Shown here in pieces: positions 33,713-41,623 of a stretch of DNA of 64,000 nucleotides. The position numbers and the translations under genes are program-made. The stretch comes from Halorubrum laminariae (GTDB taxonomy: Archaea > Halobacteriota > Halobacteria > Halobacteriales > Haloferacaceae). The notes below the pieces were generated by a model that ran no database searches, was not told the origin of the DNA, and saw nothing but the letters and a program-made list of their open reading frames with translations. The stretch covers positions 1-64,000 of the forward strand of contig NZ_JANHDL010000005.1 of assembly GCF_024494655.1 (NCBI RefSeq), written 5' to 3'. Position 1 is the first letter of the stretch, and each line of letters starts with the position of its first letter.

Positions 33713-33728
33713 ACGGGCGCGACGGGAT
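33713..33728 (+). other. Distal attachment site of the provirus (16-bp repeat of tRNA-Arg 3' end)
   Basis: ACGGGCGCGACGGGAT is identical to 44690-44705, the 3' end of tRNA-Arg(CCG). It is the integrase-proximal end of the element. A 14-bp copy (33803-33816) and an 11-bp inverted copy (33764-33774) lie within 90 bp, so the exact crossover copy is ambiguous. The region 33432-33712 before it shows no gene. Confidence 0.75.
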
Positions 33729-33763
33729 CCCCGCGAGTGAGCGGAGCGAACGAGCGGGGGTCA

Positions 33764-33813
33764 GTCGCGCCCGTGTTCGAACGAGCGAAGCGACGTGAGA
33801 ACACGGGCGCGAC
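33764..33813. repeat. 15-bp perfect inverted repeat built from att-like sequence
   Basis: GTCGCGCCCGTGTTC (33764-33778) and GAACACGGGCGCGAC (33799-33813) are exact complements around a 20-bp loop. The arms contain the att core. They may be integrase arm-type binding sites or traces of a second integration. Confidence 0.55.
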
Positions 33814-33871
33814 GGGTCTCCGGTAACCCATCTTGCGTCGAATCGGTTTGTGTTTCGTGACATGGTTGTAA

Positions 33872-34915
33872 TCATTCGAGGAACTCCCACCGTCGCTCTG
33901 CTTTTTCGAGGTCCGAGGCCCGATCGTAGTGGAGATCGAGGACATCCTCGGAGGAATTCAATCGGTCCGAGACGATCGCACGAGGAACGTTATCGTTCCT
34001 ATAGCGGGTGACCCGCGCCTTCCGAACGTCATGGGGCGAGCGAGCAGATGGGCACCCGCTCATCTTCGTGTAGTCCGTGAACTCGCACGTCTCTGGGTCC
34101 TCACCGTGCGGACAGCTGATACCGATAGCGCACGGGCGAGTCCACCGATAGAACGTGTTCCGAACTGCACTGTGTGATATCCGCCCCTCGCGTGTAGTGA
34201 ACAGGGGACTGCGACAGTGGTCGTCGGTATTCTCGATGCGGGGACCGTCGATGTAGTCTTGAAGAATCTCAGCGACTCGGTTGCTGATTCGGTTCGTCCG
34301 CTCTCCGTCCATCTGATTTTTGAGCGGTGTATCCTTCCCCGGCCGGTGGACCAGCTCGATCCGTGGCTTGTCCACGTCGACGTACAGGTCACCGAGGTCG
34401 AGCGCACGGAGACCACCGAGGCGGACGCCCGTGTGCCAAACGAGTGCCCATATCGCGTGGTCGCGAGATGCGTACTCGTACTTGGCGAGATATTTCAGAA
34501 TCTCAGGGACGCGTTCGGGTTGAATCGTCGAATCGCTCACCTGGTCATCCTTCGTGAGCGACGGGAGATCCACCCGTTCGTAGAAGTCAACGGGGACCGC
34601 CTCGATCTGCCCGCAGAACTTGATGAACACTCGGACCACTGTGAGCGCGGAGGCAAGAGTCCGCGGAGCAATCTCGTCGACTCTCCCCTGCGAGTAGCCG
34701 CCTTCTCGTCGCCAGCGACGGAACTGGAAGATGTCGCGACCAGACAGGTCGTTCATATTCTCGATTTCTCCCTTCTCCTCGCACCATTCGATGAACGCGC
34801 GAAGGTGACTCTCGTGAGACTGGTACGTCCAGTCGGCCGCCTCGTCTTGGAGAGCTTCGAGGTGGAGGTCGCGCGCCTCGGCCGGGGAAATCGGCTGGAG
34901 GTCCTCGTCGCTCAC
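33872..34915 (-). CDS. int: Tyrosine-type integrase of the provirus
   Basis: A 347-residue site-specific recombinase. The N-terminal SAM-like core-binding domain is at about residues 10-105 (SHLRAFIEWCEEKGEI ... ALTVVRVFIKFCG). The catalytic domain has the first Arg in HTGVRLGGLRALDLGDL (about 165), H-x-x-R in RSPHDVRKARVTRY (about 298), and the nucleophile Tyr in LDLHYDRA (about 331). A Cys/His cluster (CPHGEDPETC ... GCPS) precedes the catalytic box, as in many haloarchaeal integrases. The start is GTG at 34915, overlapping the stop of the upstream 54-aa gene (GTGA). It sits at the end of the element next to att. Confidence 0.9.
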   Translation of the reverse strand: MSDEDLQPISPAEARDLHLEALQDEAADWTYQSHESHLRAFIEWCEEKGEIENMNDLSGRDIFQFRRWRREGGYSQGRVDEIAPRTLASALTVVRVFIKFCGQIEAVPVDFYERVDLPSLTKDDQVSDSTIQPERVPEILKYLAKYEYASRDHAIWALVWHTGVRLGGLRALDLGDLYVDVDKPRIELVHRPGKDTPLKNQMDGERTNRISNRVAEILQDYIDGPRIENTDDHCRSPLFTTREGRISHSAVRNTFYRWTRPCAIGISCPHGEDPETCEFTDYTKMSGCPSARSPHDVRKARVTRYRNDNVPRAIVSDRLNSSEDVLDLHYDRASDLEKAERRWEFLE

Positions 34916-35076
34916 AGGTGGACCTCCGGGGCGTCGAGGAGATCGTGGTCCGGGTGCTCCTCGGCGAAGTGGTCGAGGTAGGCCGCGACCAGCCGCGCGT
35001 ATCGGGTGAATCCGTCGTCGGGAAGTGGATCGATTGAGGCTCCGCACTCAGAGCACTTTGATAGAGTTGTTTCCAT
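34912..35076 (-). CDS. 54-aa zinc-finger-like protein coupled to the integrase
   Basis: An ATG at the complement of 35074-35076 opens a 54-residue frame beginning METTLSKCSECGASIDPLPD with a CxxC pair, continuing FTRYARLVAAYLDHFAEEHPDHD. Its TGA overlaps the GTG of the integrase. An AT-rich box (tatatttt on the minus strand, about 35103-35111) lies some 27-34 nt upstream. It is a plausible recombination directionality factor or integrase partner, by position only. Confidence 0.7.
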   Translation of the reverse strand: METTLSKCSECGASIDPLPDDGFTRYARLVAAYLDHFAEEHPDHDLLDAPEVHL

Positions 35077-35144
35077 GTCTACGAATCTATTCAGAACACA
35101 ACAAAATATAGTTTGCCCCCGTATCGAACGTTTCTCATCTTCGC

Positions 35145-35153
35145 CTATATAAA
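35145..35153 (+). promoter_or_regulatory. Strong TATA box of the repressor-like operon
   Basis: TATATAAAA lies about 26 nt before the ATG at 35175, matching the archaeal consensus and a leaderless message. Together with the divergent promoter of the integrase operon it forms the likely switch region at 35077-35174. Confidence 0.65.
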
Positions 35154-35174
35154 ACTGCGGACAAGATAGCGTGT

Positions 35175-35486
35175 ATGAGAAAGTCGGGAAAGTGGATGGT
35201 ACTCCTCGACGAGCGAATACTGGAGTTATTCGCGGAGTCGGATGAGGAGTTCATGTCTCCGAGCGAGATCGCGGAGCATCCACGAGTCCCCTACAGCTCA
35301 CAGTACGTCGGACAGCGATGCCAAAAACTCGCGAAACACGGACTGCTCCTCGCAGTCGGAAACGGAATTTACAAAGTGACCGACGAGGGGCTGGCGTATC
35401 TAGAGGGAGAGTACAACGCGGCAGAGAATGGGAATGCAGAGGTATCGAGCGGTGGAGATGCAGGTGAGACCTTAGACGAGGCCTAA
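35175..35486 (+). CDS. Winged-helix protein, PhiH1-repressor-like
   Basis: A 103-residue protein with MVLLDERILELFAES, an HTH (FMSPSEIAEHPRVPYSSQYVGQRCQKLAKHGLLLAVG, about 30-66) and the wing NGIYKVTDEGLAYLEGEY. This is the pattern of the small repressor-like regulators of haloarchaeal viruses. The tail is Glu/Gly-rich. It is divergent from the integrase operon, as a lysogeny regulator would be. A paralogous gene follows after 3 bp. Confidence 0.8.
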   Translation: MRKSGKWMVLLDERILELFAESDEEFMSPSEIAEHPRVPYSSQYVGQRCQKLAKHGLLLAVGNGIYKVTDEGLAYLEGEYNAAENGNAEVSSGGDAGETLDEA

Positions 35487-35489
35487 ATT

Positions 35490-35789
35490 ATGAAAATGCG
35501 CCGGATGGGACGGTGGATGTACCCAGTTGATGAACGTATTCTTGAACATCTCTCCGAAGAATCGTGGGCGTCACCTTCTACAATGGCGGCTAGATCAGAG
35601 TTCCAACAACTCGACACTGATGCAGAATATATTGAACAGCGTTGTAGACGCTTGATAGAGCGAGAGCTTGTCATTCCAATAATGGATGACAAGGAAATGT
35701 ATGAGATAACCCGTTGGGGACTAGCTTACTTGCGAGGAGATCTTGATGCCAGACATTTACAAAAGTGGACAAAAAATAGTGCATATTAA
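35490..35789 (+). CDS. Second PhiH1-repressor-like winged-helix protein
   Basis: A 99-residue relative of the preceding gene: it shares the W-M-x-P-x-DERILE opening, the QY/EYI-x-QRC-RR-L recognition region and the wing EMYEITRWGLAYLRGDL. It has visibly lower G+C. The genes lie 3 bp apart, and the membrane protein gene follows 2 bp downstream, so all three form one operon. Two adjacent paralogues suggest duplication with divergence in operator choice. Confidence 0.75.
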   Translation: MKMRRMGRWMYPVDERILEHLSEESWASPSTMAARSEFQQLDTDAEYIEQRCRRLIERELVIPIMDDKEMYEITRWGLAYLRGDLDARHLQKWTKNSAY

Positions 35790-35791
35790 TT

Positions 35792-36772
35792 ATGAGTACA
35801 GAAGATGATCAGAAAAAAGATAGAACGGATACCTTGTCCGAAAAGTCGGCTAATACAGTTCTTACGAATCAAATAAAACTATACCAACATATCCAGCGTA
35901 CTGCAACTAGACTGTTGAACGTAACTATCGGATTTGTTTCAGTATTAATAACCGGAGTAGGGGTTGTAACTGTATATCTCCCCGATCGAGCATGGTTGGA
36001 AGTTAGTCGATTTGACCGACCATTCGGTGCTGGAGACGATCTAGTAGCACTTACTATTCTTCTGTCAATTGTTTCGGGGACAGTCCTACTGTTAACAATT
36101 GCGGTGGCTTTGCTTACAGCCTATTCTAATTTAGCAGCCTTACTCTGGCCTAGAGATCTGTCTCCAATATTCCAGAGTGACAAAGAGAAGATCAGAATTA
36201 TAAAAAACACGGGGAAAACCGACTCACTAGAGGATGCAATTAATACTAACAACTACATACTGAATGAACTTAGACAGACGCAATCAGATAGTTATCGTCT
36301 ATTTATATTTGCTTTTATTCTATCTATGGCTATTTTTCTTGGAATAATCTCAATTAGTGGTGGGAATATATTCATATTGGTACTCATTCATTATCTCTCG
36401 GTGTTAGTCCCTGGTTTACCGGTGATAGCCTTTGTATCTGTATTAATAATTTCATATGCACATACACATTATGTAGTATATAAAATATGTGGTATGAATA
36501 AATATGTCCGAAGTTGTTATGTTTCTGTTGAATATATACTTTCTAATCCTATTGATTTTTCCAATAGTACTCTAAAATTTCTATACATGTGTGTTTCATC
36601 GGGTATTAGAGCAATCAATCTCCGCAATTCACCCACTCCATTCTTTTTCACGTTCATGTCGTTTTATTTGTTAATTAGCTTATTTGTTTGCTACGTCTGG
36701 TATGAATTGATCTTATCTCAAGTCACTACTGCTGGTTCAAATATGTTCGAAGTAGTGAGAGCCTTCCTCTAG
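35792..36772 (+). CDS. A+T-rich multi-pass membrane protein, probable provirus cargo
   Basis: A 326-residue protein with about six or seven hydrophobic segments (near residues 44-65, 86-112, 170-192, 194-215, 285-305) and a charged cytoplasmic loop (about 128-165). The opening (TNQIKLYQHIQRTATRLLNV before the first helices) recalls two-helix SLATT-type membrane effectors, but I cannot confirm a family. The coding sequence is much richer in A+T than all neighbours, including the rest of the element, which marks separate origin. It is the third gene of the repressor-like operon. Superinfection exclusion or defence is a guess from position. A strong bidirectional terminator follows. Confidence 0.65.
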   Translation: MSTEDDQKKDRTDTLSEKSANTVLTNQIKLYQHIQRTATRLLNVTIGFVSVLITGVGVVTVYLPDRAWLEVSRFDRPFGAGDDLVALTILLSIVSGTVLLLTIAVALLTAYSNLAALLWPRDLSPIFQSDKEKIRIIKNTGKTDSLEDAINTNNYILNELRQTQSDSYRLFIFAFILSMAIFLGIISISGGNIFILVLIHYLSVLVPGLPVIAFVSVLIISYAHTHYVVYKICGMNKYVRSCYVSVEYILSNPIDFSNSTLKFLYMCVSSGIRAINLRNSPTPFFFTFMSFYLLISLFVCYVWYELILSQVTTAGSNMFEVVRAFL

Positions 36773-36774
36773 GA

Positions 36775-36807
36775 ACGCGCGACCCCCCACAAGGAGGGGT
36801 CGCGCGT
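36775..36807. terminator. Bidirectional hairpin terminator between convergent operons
   Basis: Perfect 12-bp arms ACGCGCGACCCC (36775-36786) and GGGGTCGCGCGT (36796-36807) enclose a 9-nt loop, followed by TTT. It separates the rightward cargo operon from the leftward structural operon ending at 36936. A second weaker hairpin (GGTCGG/CCGACC, 36844-36864) lies on the structural-operon side. Confidence 0.75.
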
Positions 36808-36935
36808 TTGAACCTCAGTTGATGAAACCCTCAAAGAGGGGCGGGTCGGTGGGAGGGGCCGACCGAGTGAGGTTGCGTGCTGGACCAGTTGACCAGCCTA
36901 ACCAGAGTATCGAACGCAGCCTACCAGCAGCAACG

Positions 36936-37895
36936 TCACTCGGCGGGACCACGATCGCGGAGTACGTCTAGCAGCTCGGGCCAGTCGAGATCGAGCGCAA
37001 ACAGATCCGGTTCGAGGTTCCAGTCCCACGGCGCAGCATCGTTTGGGTCCGGTTCCACGGCCGCGGGTTCCAAGTTCTCGACGGTCCCACCGAACAGCTG
37101 ATCGGTCGGTTTGTCAGCGTCCGCGGGCCAGTTGCCGAAGAAGTCGACATCTTTCTTGGAGTGTTTGAAGAACGCAGTCGTGAACAGCCGTTTCAGCTCC
37201 GGGTGACAGTCCTTGCCCGTGTGGAACACGGTTCCGAACACGTCGACGTTCACCTTCGCCATCCGCTTCGCGAGCGGAGAGAACTGTGCCGCGACCTCAT
37301 AGCTCTGTGTTCGAGCATCGAAGTGGGTCGAGCCCTCGTCGATAAACACGAACTTCGGCCGGTCGCGATGCTCGATGCAGGTGACTGCGAGGTCGTGCGC
37401 GCTCGTGACCACGATATCCGTGCGGTCCCACGTCCGCGAGTTCGAGAGTACGAGGAGATCGTCGACGGTCGCCGAACGGAGTTCCACGAGCAGAGCCATC
37501 AAGTTCGTCTTTCCCGTGTTCGGGTTTCCGGCACCGCCGATGAACGCGGTCGCGTCGTTGTTTGTCATCAGCTCGTCGAGCCGCAGCGGGAGCCGCAGTG
37601 ACGAGGCGTCGAGGTCCTGCTCGGTGATACCGACCAGATGCGAGAGCAGCATCGAGTTCCCCGAGCGGATCGCCTCGGATGCCTGCCGGGACTGTTGGGT
37701 CCGGTCGACGAGCGACAGCAGCTCGGGTTTGCCCTCTACGTCCGGCTCGATATCGTCGAGGAAGACCGAGGCAGCCACGTCGTCGGGAGCGAGCGCACCC
37801 GCGCCCGAGGCGAGGTCGCGGTCCGTATCGAGGTTTCCCGAGAGCTGTTCAGCGAGCTTCGCCGCGGTCAGCATTCCTTCGTCAACGTCGGTCAA
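36936..37895 (-). CDS. Pleolipovirus VP8-like ATPase
   Basis: A 319-residue P-loop ATPase. Walker A is GNPNTGKT (residues 123-130) and Walker B is KFVFIDE (about 181-187). Other family-like motifs are SNSRTWDRTDIVVTSAHDL and the C-terminal DVDFFGNWPADADKP. It is the last gene of the structural operon, where pleolipoviruses carry VP8, a putative packaging or assembly ATPase. Its start overlaps the end of the 50-aa gene by 14 nt. It has no membrane segment, unlike the FtsK/HerA translocases it could be confused with. Confidence 0.8.
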   Translation of the reverse strand: MTDVDEGMLTAAKLAEQLSGNLDTDRDLASGAGALAPDDVAASVFLDDIEPDVEGKPELLSLVDRTQQSRQASEAIRSGNSMLLSHLVGITEQDLDASSLRLPLRLDELMTNNDATAFIGGAGNPNTGKTNLMALLVELRSATVDDLLVLSNSRTWDRTDIVVTSAHDLAVTCIEHRDRPKFVFIDEGSTHFDARTQSYEVAAQFSPLAKRMAKVNVDVFGTVFHTGKDCHPELKRLFTTAFFKHSKKDVDFFGNWPADADKPTDQLFGGTVENLEPAAVEPDPNDAAPWDWNLEPDLFALDLDWPELLDVLRDRGPAE

Positions 37896-38034
37896 GATAC
37901 AACACCCCGAGCAGCGTTAAGATGATGAACGAGAGCATGATCACGTCCTTGTCGAAGCCGTACGAACCGAACCCGACGAGTCCGACGGCCATAACGTAGA
38001 ACAGCCCTTCACCGAGCGGGTCGGAGTCACCCAT
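37882..38034 (-). CDS. 50-aa membrane protein of the provirus
   Basis: The frame runs from ATG at the complement of 38032-38034 and reads MGDSDPLGEGLFYVMAVGLV then two hydrophobic segments (about residues 11-25 and 31-46) ending LYLDRR. It overlaps the start of the ATPase gene by 14 nt and the end of the 278-aa gene by 8 nt, so coupling is tight. It probably sits in the virion envelope or host membrane. No recognised family. Confidence 0.7.
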   Translation of the reverse strand: MGDSDPLGEGLFYVMAVGLVGFGSYGFDKDVIMLSFIILTLLGVLYLDRR

Positions 38035-38863
38035 CGACGGACACCTCCGTTTTCTCTGCGTGACCGTTCTGTTTGGTCGACGATTCTGCTTCTCCGAAGT
38101 CGAAACCCGACTTGTGGTCGAGGTCGTCGAGGTCTTCGTCGTCCACGAGGTCGGAGAGATCGTCGTCGGTCGCATCGTCGAGGCCGAAGGCTTCGAGTTC
38201 CTGGTCGATAGCGCGACCGATACCATCACCCGAATCGGGAAGCGACCCGTCTTCGAACAGCTCGATCACACGCTCCACCGTGTTGCGGGTGGCCCGGCGG
38301 ACAACCGTGAACGCGGAGGCTTCGAGGATGAAGCCGCGCTGGGCGTCGTCTTGGAGCTGGCCGCGACACTCGTGGACCGCACGAAGCGCACGGGTTAGCT
38401 CGCGGTCGTCGAGGGTGCCGCGCCACGTCCCGACGACAGTATTGTCTTCGAGGTCGACCTGTTTGCCGACATAGAGGTTCGGCGACAGTTGCGTCAGGTC
38501 GTAGCTCGGATTTTTGAAATCCTCGCCGTCGAGAATGTCCATCTCGCGGAACTCATCGGGCGGGAGTCGGTAGATCGCGCCGTCGAGCACGGTGGCGTCG
38601 AGGTCCATCAAGTAGATCCACGACGGATTGTAGAGCCACGAGGTGACTTTTTGTCCGACCATGAATCCGATGGGCGAGACGGCGACAGCGGCGACACCGA
38701 CGATGTACCAGAAGCGCGGGACTTCGAGGTCGAAGCCGACGACCATCGCGCCAGCAGCGAGCAGCGAGGAGCCAGCGATTATCTCAGGCAGGCGGCTCTT
38801 GGCCGCCTCGATGTATCGACGATGGGCGGGTAGTTCAGGTTTGGTTTGTGGGTGTTGCGTCAT
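38027..38863 (-). CDS. Pleolipovirus ORF7-like membrane-anchored protein
   Basis: A 278-residue protein with two adjacent hydrophobic helices (about residues 28-46 and 51-72) and a large cytoplasmic-type domain. That domain begins PSWIYLMDLDATVLDGAIYRLPPDEFREMDI, and the tail (from about 225) is Asp-rich. Position between the secreted ORF and the ATPase is that of the conserved ORF7-type gene of pleolipoviruses. Role unknown; envelope-associated scaffold is the simplest reading. It overlaps the preceding gene by ATGA. Confidence 0.75.
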   Translation of the reverse strand: MTQHPQTKPELPAHRRYIEAAKSRLPEIIAGSSLLAAGAMVVGFDLEVPRFWYIVGVAAVAVSPIGFMVGQKVTSWLYNPSWIYLMDLDATVLDGAIYRLPPDEFREMDILDGEDFKNPSYDLTQLSPNLYVGKQVDLEDNTVVGTWRGTLDDRELTRALRAVHECRGQLQDDAQRGFILEASAFTVVRRATRNTVERVIELFEDGSLPDSGDGIGRAIDQELEAFGLDDATDDDLSDLVDDEDLDDLDHKSGFDFGEAESSTKQNGHAEKTEVSVDG

Positions 38864-39393
38864 GCTATTCGCTCTGATTTTTGGTCTCGTCCGTAGACGA
38901 CTTTCGCGACGATGTACAGGGTCACGAGCGCGACGCCGAGTCCCCCACCGAGGCCAGCAGCTTGTGCATCCGAGGCGGTGAAGGGACCGGCGATGATCGG
39001 CGAGGAGGCTTCGAGCGGAATCCCGTACAGTGTGGTTCCGTCGTCGATCGTGACGCCCGCCGCACCGCTCGCCGGTTGGACGCCGAAGCGGATTGTCGTG
39101 CGTCCGTCGACGACGTACGACTGCCTGTTGAGTTCGCGCGGTTCCGAAAGCGCGACGGCTTCAGTGACAGTGATGCGGTCACGGGTTTTGGAGTCGAGCA
39201 CGAGCACGGCGGCACTGCCGTCGTACTCGGCAGAGCAGAGCGACAGTGTCGGTGAGATGTGTTGGGTACAGGCGTCAGTCTGTGCGGTTGCGTTCGGGGT
39301 TTCAGCGGTCGTGTTCGTGGCGTCTTGGGCGGCGACACCGCCCGAGAGGGTTGCCACTGCGACGACTGCGATAAGTAAAAAACGTGAGTTCAT
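38860..39393 (-). CDS. Pleolipovirus ORF6-like secreted protein
   Basis: A 177-residue exported protein: signal peptide MNSRFLLIAVVAVATLSGGVAAQ, a Thr/Asn-rich linker, a beta-rich ectodomain with two or more Cys (about residues 42 and 53), and a C-terminal transmembrane helix (about 147-166) followed by a short basic tail. That is the topology of a membrane-anchored virion protein. ATG at 39393 was preferred because it gives a clean signal peptide. It follows the spike gene by 4 bp and precedes the ORF7-like gene with a 4-nt overlap. Confidence 0.75.
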   Translation of the reverse strand: MNSRFLLIAVVAVATLSGGVAAQDATNTTAETPNATAQTDACTQHISPTLSLCSAEYDGSAAVLVLDSKTRDRITVTEAVALSEPRELNRQSYVVDGRTTIRFGVQPASGAAGVTIDDGTTLYGIPLEASSPIIAGPFTASDAQAAGLGGGLGVALVTLYIVAKVVYGRDQKSERIA

Positions 39394-39397
39394 GGGA

Positions 39398-41197
39398 TTA
39401 GTTCGAGGAAGCGAACAGTGCGGCGGCACCAGCAACGACGAGCGCGACGATCTCCCCCGGAAGCCCGAACATGTCGAGGCCGGAGAGGTCGAGGCCGCCA
39501 CCGCCGTTGTTTTGGCTGTTCTCGTACTTCTCGATCAGCTCTTGATTCTGCTGTTCGAGGTCGTCCCACTCCTCCTGTGTGATATAGTTCGAATCGTCCT
39601 GCGGCTCGGACGAGGTGAAGGAGGTCGAGTCAGCAGACTCGCCGGTTTCGGTGTTGACGAGTTCGTCGACGGTGAACGAGCTTTCGAGGCCGAGCGTTTC
39701 GTACTGCGTTTCGGTCGCAGTCGCGTGGAAGCGCGCCGAGTCGACTTCCGTGATAGGCGTTTCGAGGTCGCCCGACGCGTCGTGCGACCATGTGCCGTCG
39801 CCGTTGTCCGTCCAGTCAGCAGCCGGGACCGAGACGGTTTCCTCAGCCGTGGTCGTCACCTCGATCGCGGTGGTCTCGTACGGTTCCGAGGTGATAGTGA
39901 TGGTTCCGCCGTCGACGGCGGTTTCGATAGCGGACCAGTCGCCCTCGACGAGACTCAGGTCCGTGGTGAAGTAAACATCACCAGCGAAGTTAGCCGGGTT
40001 GTAGGTTGTACCGGCTTCGAGCGGACCATCAGACGAGTCAGAAAGTCCGAACGAGCCAGTCATGGTCGCGCCGGTGCTGTCGACCGTGATCGTGGCTTCG
40101 CGTTCGAGGTCGACAGGCTGATTCAGTGCGACGAGGTCGGCGATAGCCCGTGAGGTGCCTTCTTCTTCGGCCATCATGGAGGCGCGTTCACGAGGTGTGA
40201 CGAGTTCGGAGACTTCGATTTCGCCGGACTGAACGTCACCGTAGACGGACGTGACCCACGTCGAGATGCTATCTGAGACAAGAGCGTAGTTAGATTGGAG
40301 CGTAGAGTAGATGGAGTTCCAATCAGAGAACTTCATGTAGGTGACCGACTCAGAAGGACCAACCACGGCGACATAATTGGCACCCCATTGTGCGAGAGAA
40401 TCGTCTTTCTGCGTAGGGTCAAACCGAGAGTAGTGGTCACTCATGTCAGTAGCGTCGTCAATTTGGAGAAGGGTGAACGTGGACCCATCAGAGAGCGTTA
40501 GGTCCATCTCCCGGTAGATGGGAGACCCCTCGAAGTCCCGAGACGATCCGACGTAGTCAAGCTTTTGAGGATCGGTATCAAGTGAAAGGTCCGGGTGATT
40601 TTCGACATTCGAAACGATACCGTCAACCTCCCGGACGGATTCATTCCACGACTTGAGCAGGTTTTCCTCAACGGTGGCAAAGTACGCATCAATAGCGTTT
40701 TGCGCAGCGGAGAGAACATCAGACTCAGTGGAGCCAGCGTTTAGCTCCTCGATGGCGGCGATCTTTGCCTCCGTGTAGGCAATATGTTCGACGCCATCGA
40801 GAATGTTTTCATTGTCGACGATAGTGCTCGCGTTCGTCGATTTCCGGGTGCGAGCAGTCTCATACATCTGCTGTTTGAGCACGTCAGCCGTCAGCCCCTC
40901 AGGAGGTGCGTCAGCACCGATGATTTCGGAGTCGCGCATCGACCAGCCGAAGCCGAGCGCGCCAGCAGCGAGCGCGCCAGCGACGAGCGGGGCGACGGCT
41001 TGCGTGTTGCCAACCGGTCCGTGCTCGTACGAGAGGCCAGCGGCGGCGACAGCAGACGCGCCGAGTCCCTTCACGAAGGTCCGGCGGCCAAGACGAGAGC
41101 CAGACCGAACAGCATCACTGTCAGAGTCCAAAGCGTCCCGAGTAGGAGCGCTTGGAGAGGCGTTACCGCTAGTGGTTGTGTCATTTTTGGTAGGCAT
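39398..41197 (-). CDS. Pleolipovirus VP4-like spike protein
   Basis: A 599-residue spike protein. A Tat signal (GRRTFVKGLGASAVAAAGLSY, residues about 37-57) is followed by helical and beta-rich ectodomain. A predicted coiled coil is near 540-565 (EEWDDLEQQNQELIEKYENS), and a C-terminal transmembrane helix is at about 576-597 (GEIVALVVAGAAALF). This matches the pleolipovirus VP4-type receptor-binding and fusion spike, which is folded before export and anchored by its C-terminus. It follows the VP3-like gene. Ectodomain sequence is the fastest-evolving part of this group, so host range cannot be read. Confidence 0.85.
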   Translation of the reverse strand: MPTKNDTTTSGNASPSAPTRDALDSDSDAVRSGSRLGRRTFVKGLGASAVAAAGLSYEHGPVGNTQAVAPLVAGALAAGALGFGWSMRDSEIIGADAPPEGLTADVLKQQMYETARTRKSTNASTIVDNENILDGVEHIAYTEAKIAAIEELNAGSTESDVLSAAQNAIDAYFATVEENLLKSWNESVREVDGIVSNVENHPDLSLDTDPQKLDYVGSSRDFEGSPIYREMDLTLSDGSTFTLLQIDDATDMSDHYSRFDPTQKDDSLAQWGANYVAVVGPSESVTYMKFSDWNSIYSTLQSNYALVSDSISTWVTSVYGDVQSGEIEVSELVTPRERASMMAEEEGTSRAIADLVALNQPVDLEREATITVDSTGATMTGSFGLSDSSDGPLEAGTTYNPANFAGDVYFTTDLSLVEGDWSAIETAVDGGTITITSEPYETTAIEVTTTAEETVSVPAADWTDNGDGTWSHDASGDLETPITEVDSARFHATATETQYETLGLESSFTVDELVNTETGESADSTSFTSSEPQDDSNYITQEEWDDLEQQNQELIEKYENSQNNGGGGLDLSGLDMFGLPGEIVALVVAGAAALFASSN

Positions 41198-41218
41198 AAT
41201 GGTGAAGTCGGAGAGTGA

Positions 41219-41623
41219 TTACCGAACAGCGACGCCCCACGCCACGACCGTCGCGAGGAACGCGACGATCGGGCCGACGTTGCTGCTCGTGTTCACGATG
41301 TCCGCGACTTGTGGCACGTACTGGTAGCCGAGAATCAGGAGCGGACCAGCTGCGATAGCGACCTGCTCCGACTGCTCGTAGTGCTCGAACGATTTCGTCT
41401 CACTGCTGGCGAATGCGACCACGTACGCACCGAGCGAAACGTAGGTCGCGTGTTGCGCCGTGAGCGTGTAGTTCGAGAGCCAGACGAGCGTGATGTCGGT
41501 GATACCGCCGAACTGGTAGAGACCAGCAGCGACGAACGCGACCGACAGGAGCGCGGGGATCGTCCGCAGGTGCGTGTAGTCGGCGACGACCGACTGCATC
41601 GAGTTCGAGTAGGATGACGCCAT
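41219..41623 (-). CDS. Pleolipovirus VP3-like four-helix membrane protein
   Basis: A 134-residue protein with four hydrophobic segments (about residues 20-38, 42-58, 62-76, 88-130 in two parts) and very short tails, the architecture of pleolipovirus VP3, the major internal membrane protein of the virion. It ends 22 bp before the spike gene and starts at the base where the 115-aa gene ends. The assignment rests on topology and gene order rather than clear sequence motifs. Confidence 0.78.
   Translation of the reverse strand: MASSYSNSMQSVVADYTHLRTIPALLSVAFVAAGLYQFGGITDITLVWLSNYTLTAQHATYVSLGAYVVAFASSETKSFEHYEQSEQVAIAAGPLLILGYQYVPQVADIVNTSSNVGPIVAFLATVVAWGVAVR

Noticed and set aside
33706..33731. 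Partial tRNA gene upstream of the integrase
   Set aside because: Only 16 bases of the 3' end of tRNA-Arg are present, with no D or anticodon arm, so it is an attachment-site copy and not a gene.
35490..36772. Retron, reverse transcriptase or CBASS-type defence operon
   Set aside because: No nucleotidyltransferase, reverse transcriptase or nuclease is encoded nearby; only HTH proteins and a membrane protein are present, so a defence role stays a guess.
36936..37895. Conjugative or FtsK/HerA-type DNA translocase
   Set aside because: The protein is short, lacks membrane segments and relaxase partners, and sits at the VP8 position of a pleolipovirus-like gene order.
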